Made by a program: the position numbers and the translations under genes. A model generated the notes under the pieces. The model saw nothing but the letters and a program-made list of their open reading frames with translations. It was not told the origin of the DNA and made no database searches. This document shows positions 1-7,200 of a DNA stretch of 7,571 nt, in pieces (position 1 is the stretch's first letter; every line of letters begins with the position of its first letter). The stretch is from Chloroflexota bacterium (GTDB lineage Bacteria; Chloroflexota; Anaerolineae; Ardenticatenales; Ardenticatenaceae). The DNA lies in NCBI GenBank assembly GCA_003520455.1, contig DOUV01000293.1, forward strand, positions 1-7,571. The letters run 5' to 3'.

Positions 1-1
1 C

Positions 2-1290
2 CCGCCGCTGCCGCTGGCCACGCCGCAGGCCACCCGCCAGGTGGAGGGGTGGGACGGCGGGACGCGCTGGATCAGCGCCACGGTCAGCCTGCGGCAGCAG
101 GGGGGCGACACGCGCCTGGATTTCCAGTTCCAGGAGACCACCGGCGGCGTGACCGTCGAGTTCTACAAGGACAGCTGCCCGGCGGAGAGCACCAACCTGG
201 CATACCAGCTGGACAACGTCGCCAGCGGTGACAGCCGGACCCTCAGCGGGCAGAACCTGCTCAGGCTGGTGGACGGCGGCCACGCGATGGTGCTGCGCAC
301 CGGCAGCCGGTCCACCTGCACCAGCCTGGGGGACCTCCCCAACGGGCCGTACAGCGACAAGATGATTGACACCGAGAAGCTGCAGAGCTATGGCATCTCG
401 GTGCGCGACGCGGATAAAAACGGCAACGTGGTGGCCTACGTGCCCCTGAACGTAGTCAAGGATGAGACCGGCGGGGGCAAGGCTGCCTTTGCCGCCCGCA
501 TGCTCTACTGGCCCGCCCCCTCTCGGGGGGGGGGTGAAGGGTGGGGCAATGCCCACGAGGTGCGGGTGGTCTGGCTGGTGCAGATGCTGGACGATGAGGG
601 GAACACCAACATGGTCCACGTCTATCCTGAGGAGTGGACCCTCACCGGCCTGAGCGTGCGCGAGGACCACGGCATGGAGATCGCCGTGGCCTTCGAGGAC
701 CCCGCCCAGGAAAGCGGCGACGCCCTCAAATCCGACGACCGTCTGTGGAAACTGGCCGATGGCCTGCAAAAGACCTTCACCTCCCCCCGCGACCAGAATG
801 GCAACAACATTCGCGACATCGGCATTGTCACCACTCGAGAGGGGAAACCTATCGCCGACTCGACCATCAAAGCGCGCTTCGATAACCAGAGCAACGGCAG
901 CATCCCGGACGGCGACGCCCGGCTGTGGGGCATCCCGCGCAACGCCCTGCGCGTGCTGACCTACGCCTACGACCACCAGGACTATCTGGCCAAGATTCCG
1001 TCGGAGATTACCCCGGACATTCTCAACACCTACTTCACCAGCGGCGGCCAACCGCGCACCGACGCGCCCACCCTGCTCTTCGCCCGCGAAGAGCACTACC
1101 GCAGCGCCGGGCTGGACATGACGGACGGCGTCATCGCCGTCTCCGGCAGCCGGGTGACGGTCAACATGGCCGCGGACAAGGTCTCGCTGGACACCCTGGC
1201 CAGCCTGAGCTGGGGACCCTATCGCCATCGAAACGGTGCGTGGGAAGCGTACCCCCTGGATGAATACTGGGACAAGATGGCGGTGCGCTT
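2..1290 (+). other. N-terminal part in window: unrecognised beta-rich extracellular region
   Basis: Residues 1-~430 match no family I can name with confidence. The stretch alternates short beta-like segments with Gly/Asp/Asn turns, for example ISATVSLRQQ, TRLDFQFQET and HEVRVVWLVQML, as expected for stacked beta-sandwiches. Two cysteines (KDSCP near residue 57 and STCTS near residue 106) could form a disulfide, which would fit an exported protein. Motifs such as RDADKNGN and RDQNGNNIRD resemble Asp/Asn-rich turns that may bind calcium, but they do not fit a full EF-hand or dockerin pattern. Between YW and NAHEVRVVWL a Gly/Pro-rich insertion at 512-556 interrupts what looks like a hairpin between two strands. 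I vaguely associate this style of region with giant proteins of Chloroflexota, but cannot verify that here. Confidence 0.45.
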
Positions 1291-4200
1291 CAAGGAGATC
1301 TTCCAGGCCAACCCGCCCAGGGACGAGCGGGGGAATGCGATTACCGACCCCATCGCCCTGGAGGGCCTGGTGGGCGCGGCTCAGGCCTACTACATCGCGC
1401 TGACTCAGGGCAGCAACCGGGTGGTGCCATCCGACTACGTTGGCCTGATCACCGCCAAAGTCAGTGGCTACGTTGCCGACGCCGACCTGGCCCAGGCAAC
1501 GGTCAACAGTACCGGCGCGGGGCTCGAGTTGGTGGCGAGCCTGGTGGCCGAGGACTTCTTCGACATGTTGCAGAAGCAACACGAAGAAGTCAGTGAGATG
1601 TTCGGCAACCTTTTTCAGCAGGACAAACGGGGGAAACTCAAGATACTCGGCGACCTCCTCAAGGGGAAGGTGACAGAGTTTCGCAATCTGCGCACCAACG
1701 CCTTGAGCACCGCCGGAACTGGCCTGGCCGTGGCCGCCCTGGGCCTGTCGATTGGGGCCAGTTTCAGCAAAGACGAGACGGTGAAGCATATCACTCTTGG
1801 CGTGGCCGTCGCCGCCACGGCCTACGATTTTGCGAACACCATCAAGGGCATTGCCAGCGCGACCAAGGGTGTGAGCGGCTTTGCCAACAAAATGGCCGCC
1901 ATCGGCAAACAGATCCACGGCGCCGCGATGAAAGCCGGCATCGTCTTGACCGTGATTGCCATCGGCGTGACGATTGGTCTCTTTGTCGCCCAATGGGCGA
2001 TGGGCGCGTTCAGCTCTTTCGGCAGCCTGAAGTTTAACGCCGCGCTGGCCGCAACGATTGCCACCATCATCGCCACGGTCATCATGTTTGCCATCAGTCT
2101 CATCCCCATCGTGGGACAGATCATCGCCGCCGTGATTGCCGTGGTGGACGCCGTCATCAACCTGATTTGCGCCCTCACAGACTCGAAAAGCGACATCTGT
2201 AAGGGCATCTCCGGCTATCTCGCCGAGGCCATTGCGTGGACCATCTATAGCCAGACCGCGCTGGTGAGCAACATGGGTGACCCGGACCGCACCAAGACCT
2301 GGGACTTCAAACCAGCGCTGGTAGACGCCGGGCAGGGCTTTGCCGAAGGCAACCAGGTCCGCTACAGCATGAAAGTGGAGAATGCCATCACCCTGGGCGA
2401 GCCCGATAATTGGAAAGGGTATGTCTACTGGTGGCAGTACGACTACGGCAACCTGGCTTTGGCCACCTTCAGGTATGCCCTCCAGGCCGAGGAGCAGGAC
2501 CTCAAAGGCATCGAGCTCGGCCAGATGCAAGGCGCCTGGCAGCGGATAAACCGTTACTTCAAGGGTAAAGATGCCCTGGTGGCGGTCCAGGGCGTGTCCG
2601 GCGCGGCCCCTCTGAGGGAGACGGGGATCAACCGCCCGGTCAACCTCTACCTGACCGAAGCCTACGCCGTCCCCACCCAGGAGTGCTGGATCATTCCTGT
2701 GCCTCCCTATGCGGCCTGCAGCATCAAGACCGATGACAACGATGGCAAGAGCAACCACACCGACCTGGGCAAAGGCCTCTATTGGGACGTCTTCCCGGCG
2801 ACGCTGGACGGATTCTATCAAGGCGTTGCCAAAGACGGCGGATTTTCGCTCGCGTGGGGCCAGGATGATTGGCCCACCTTCCCGCGCATGAAGGACTTCG
2901 ACGGCGACGGCCTGCTGGGCAAAGCCGACGGCGGCAATGACCCCAACGACGGCCGGTGGGACAGCGACGGCGACGGCCTCGCGGATCCCTTCGAGCTGGA
3001 GCAGGGCAGCGACCCGCAACTCGTTGACACCGACGGCGATGGTCTGTCCGACTACGAGGAAGCGGTGCTGGGGACCAACCCCAATCGTCAGGATAGCGAC
3101 GGTGACGGCTTGCCCGACAAGCAGGAGCTGGACGGCTGGGAGCTGGTCTACGACTTCGCCGCCGACGGTACGCCGCTCACCACCTGGGTCACCTCCGACC
3201 CGTTGAGCGTGGACGCCGACGGCGACGGCCTGACCGACTTCCAGGAAAAGACCTACGGGTTCCACCCCCAGGTCATCAACGACCCCAACGTGCTGAGCTA
3301 CGAATCGCAGGTGCGCGAGACCGGCGCGCCGGTGCTGCTGCTGCGCTTCGAGGAGAACGCCGGCGCGACGACCTTCAGCAACGTTTCCGGCGAGATCAAC
3401 AATGGCGCCTGTGCCTCCCCCCTTGGAGGGGGGTGTCCCGCCGCCGGGCACACCGGCCGGTATGGCAACGCGCTGGTCTTCGACGGCGCGGACGATGTCG
3501 TGACCGTGAAGCAATCTGCCTCCCTCAACCTGGCCAACACATCCTTCACGGTGGCCTTCTGGGCCAAACGCAACGCCGCCGGCCGCTGGGACATGGCCAT
3601 TGGGCAGGGCACGGACAGCAACAACCAAGGGCTGCACATCGGGTTCAGAGACAACAACACATTCACCTGCGATTTTTACGGCAACGGCCTGGACACCGCC
3701 GCGGCCTATACCGACAGCGACTGGCACCACTGGGCCTGCACCTACGATGCCGGCTCGCGCAGGCAGATCATCTACCGCGACGGGGCCAACGTCGCTCAGC
3801 GCACGGCCTCGGCGCACTATCAGGGTGCCGGCGACGTGTGGGTGGGCAAGGCGCCCTGGGGCGCTCACTTCAGCGGCCGCCTGGACGAAGTCGCCGTCTT
3901 CGCCAAAGCCCTCTCCCAGGCCGAAGTCCAGGCCTCCATGGAGGCCCGCTACAATCCCAACGACCTGATCGTCAAACCGGGCGATACTCTCTCCTACACC
4001 GGCACGGTCCAGAACAACCTGTGGACTCGCTACGCCCGCGGCCTGCTGACCACCGACTTCCCCGGCGGCCTGGAGAGCGCGGTGCCGCCGGCGACCTTCA
4101 TCCTGCCACCCGGTAGCGAACGTACCATGAGTGGCGATGTGACCGTCAGGTCCGACGCCACCTCCGGCCGCGCCAACCTGACCCAGGTGGCCGGGGCGAT

Positions 4201-7200
4201 TGTGGTGGACCCGGCCGATACTTCCCGGCCTGCCGCCAGCGACGCGGCCCTGCACCTGCGTTTCGACGATCCGCCCGGCGCCGGCCTCACCGGGGGCTTT
4301 GCCAATGCCGCGGACCCCACTGGTAAGACCGCGGGCAGCTGCAGCGCCTCTCCCCCCGATGCGGGGGGAGTCGGAGGGGGGTCGTGCCCCACCAGCGGTG
4401 TCCCCGGCCGCGACAACCAGGCGGTGCTGTTCGATGGGATCGATGATTACGTTCAGGTTCCCCATGACTCCGCTTTCGACTTCGGCCGTTACACCGATTT
4501 CAGCGTGTCGCTCTGGGTGAAAACAGCCGGCTGGTCGGGCGACCCGGTTCTCGTCTCCAACAAGGACTGGACGTCGGGCAAGAACAAAGGCTTCGCGCTG
4601 GCGGCCGCAAGTGACGGCACGTGGCAGGTGAACGTCGGGGACGGCTCCAACCGCGTGGATCTCCAAGCGGGCACGATAATTAACGACAACCAGTGGCATC
4701 ACCTGGCTGCAACCTTTGACCGGGACGGGCACGCCGAGCTCTACCAGGATGGCAATTCCGTGGCCTTCTTGTTTTCGATAGGAAACATTGGGGACATCAA
4801 CACGACCTATCCCATCGCCATTGGGCAGGACGGCACGCTCAAGTACCCCCACAAGTTCGCCGGCCTCATCGACGACGTGCGCATCTACCCGCGGGCCTTC
4901 TCCTGGATTGAGGTCAGGTATGACCTCTACCGCGCCGCGCCGAGGGTCAGCATGCACTTCGACGAGGCGGCGGACGAGATCCGCTTATACGAAGTGGGCG
5001 CCTACGGTCCGCCGGGGCCGACCTATGACGTGGCCGTCGCCGGAAACTATGCTTACGTGGCCGCTCAGTGGGCTGGCCTGCGGGTGGTGGACGTCTCCAA
5101 CCCCGCCAGCCCGCGCGAAGTAGGCGCCTCCGACAACCCTGGGGATGCCTGGGACGTGGCCGTGGCCGTCGCCGGGAACTATGCCTACGTGGTCCATTAC
5201 GTGTACGAGACGAACATGATCCGCGATAGTGGTCTGCGGGTGGTGGACGTCTCCAACCCCGCCAGCCCGCGGGAAGTGGGTATCGTTGACACGCCGGGGC
5301 AGTCCCATGATGTGGCCGTTGCCGGGAGCTATGCCTACGTGGCCGATGGCGAGAGTGGCTTGCGGGTGGTGGACGTCTCCAACCCCACCAGTCCACGAGA
5401 GGTGGGCGCCGTCGACACGCCAGGATATGCCCAAGGCGTGGCCGTCGCCGGGAACTATGCCTACGTGGCCGATGGTAATAGTGGTCTGCGGGTGGTGGAT
5501 GTCTCCAACCCCGCCAGCCCGCGCGAGGTGGGCGCCGTCGACACGCCGGGAACTGCCTGGGGCGTGGCCGTGGCCGGGAGCTACGCCTACGTGGCCGATT
5601 GGTGGTACGGCGTGCGGGTAGTGGACATCTCCAACCCCGCCAACCCGTGGGAAGTAGGCGTCTACTGGGCACCGGGGACTGCCGAGGGCGTAGCCGTCGC
5701 CGGGAACTATGCCTACGTGGCCAATTGGGATAAGGGCCTGCGGGTGGTGGACGTTTCCGACCCCGCCAGCCCACGGGAAGTGACCGCCTCCGACACGGCG
5801 GGGTATAACGAGACAGCCAGGGGCGTGGCCGTCGCCGGGAGCTATATCTACCTGGCCCAGGAGAATGACGGCCTGAGGATACTCTCTCTCGCTGCAGGCA
5901 ATTGCTCCCTGGGGGGCATAAACCCGCAGGCGGGCGTCAAGGGTATGATGGGGCTGGCCGCCCAATTCGATGGGCAGGACGACTATGTGACATTGGGAAA
6001 AGCCGATTCGCTGGGCTTGTTCTCAAATAGCTTCACGGTGATGGCCTGGATCAGGGGGGACCAGTTTGCGTCCGGCGACCACGCCATCCTGGGGACTGAC
6101 AAGCGCAGCAATAACCAAGGCCTGCACCTGGTCGTCCGCGACGGCAAGCCCTATATGGGCTTCTACGGCAACGACACTGCCGGCACGACGGAGCTTTCAC
6201 CCAACATCTGGTACCACCTCACCTGGCGCTACGACATAGACAAGCAGGAACAGGCTATCTTTGTCAACGGCTACCTGGATAAAGCCGTGGGCAACCGCAG
6301 TTGGTTCGTCGGCGCCGATCAAACCGTCCACATTGGTCGCGCCCTGGGCGGCAGCTACTTCAACGGCCGCATCGACGAACTGGCCATCTACAACCGCGCC
6401 CTCTCGGACGATGAAATCCGCGACATCTTCCTCTACCAGGGCAAGTGGATCGAGGAGCGCCAGACCCACGAGATCACTATCGACGCCGAAGCCCCGACCT
6501 CCAGCCTGCGCTCCTACAACCCGGCGGGCGCCAACTACCGCCCCAACCGGGACGCCGTGCTGGACATCCAGGCCACCGACGCCACTTCCTACGTGGCACT
6601 GGCCGAACTGGGCGTCAAGAAGGACGGCCAGAGCGGCTTCACCTGGACGGCCGCGCCCGAATGCCAGGATACCTCCCCTCTACCAGGGGGGAATGAGGGA
6701 GGGGCCTGGTGCCCCACCTTCGATCCGGTGCAGTTTGGCGGCGAGGGTACCTACACCCTCCAGACCCGCGCCACCGACGCCGTGGGCCACCGCGAGACGC
6801 CGGGGACCTCCTACACCCTCTCCGTGGATGGCACACCGCCCGCCGCGGCCTTTACCCGCCCTGTTTCCCCCCTTCAAGAGGGGGGGACGGAAGGAGGAGT
6901 ACTCCTGTCGCCGCAGCCCCACCCCACCGTTGCCAATGCCTGGCTCCTCCCCCTCTCCGGCACGGTCAGCGATCCGAACCTGAACAGTGGCGTTACCGGC
7001 AGCGGCGTCGCGGCTGACAGCATCAAAGTGACGTTGCTGGATGCCAGCGGCAACCCCGCCGGAGCCGGGCCTCAGCGGGCCTCCGCCACCAGCGATCAGT
7101 GGTCCGTGGAGTACGTCTTCTACGAGGCCAATCCCACCGGCGTCTACACTCTCACCGTGGAAGCCGCCGACATAGTGGGCAACACAGCCACCACCAGCCT

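Noticed and set aside
1822..2208. 128-codon Met/Ala-rich antisense frame that looks membrane-like
   Set aside because: It is the complement of the hydrophobic segment (GCC/ATC codons read as GGC/GAT in other phases) and has no independent support; the sense frame is continuous through it.
2894..3286. Calcium loops plus hydrophobic region as an anthrax protective-antigen-type toxin
   Set aside because: The DxDGDG pattern is shared by many surface proteins. The domain order is different, and no furin-like site or PA pore-forming domain was recognised.
3433..4116. 227-codon + strand frame overlapping LamG domain 1
   Set aside because: The Arg/Gln/His-rich translation is a frame-shifted reading of LamG 1 and the linker; the frame starting at position 2 has the conserved motifs.
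4347..4390. Hairpins of elements A-E as intrinsic transcription terminators
   Set aside because: None is followed by a T-rich tract, and all lie in the middle of an uninterrupted coding frame.
5030..5890. Regular repeats as a CRISPR array
   Set aside because: The period is 126 bases, a multiple of three, with most of the unit conserved and translated into LVIVD-type blades; there are no unique spacers.
4947..5965. Two long overlapping antisense open frames (4985-5965 and 4947-5774) opposite the propeller repeats
   Set aside because: Both arise because the 126-base unit, a multiple of three, repeats the same stop-free antisense codons. Their translations are merely periodic and Arg/Pro- or Gly/His-rich, with no start signal or family match, while the sense frame encodes clear LVIVD repeats.
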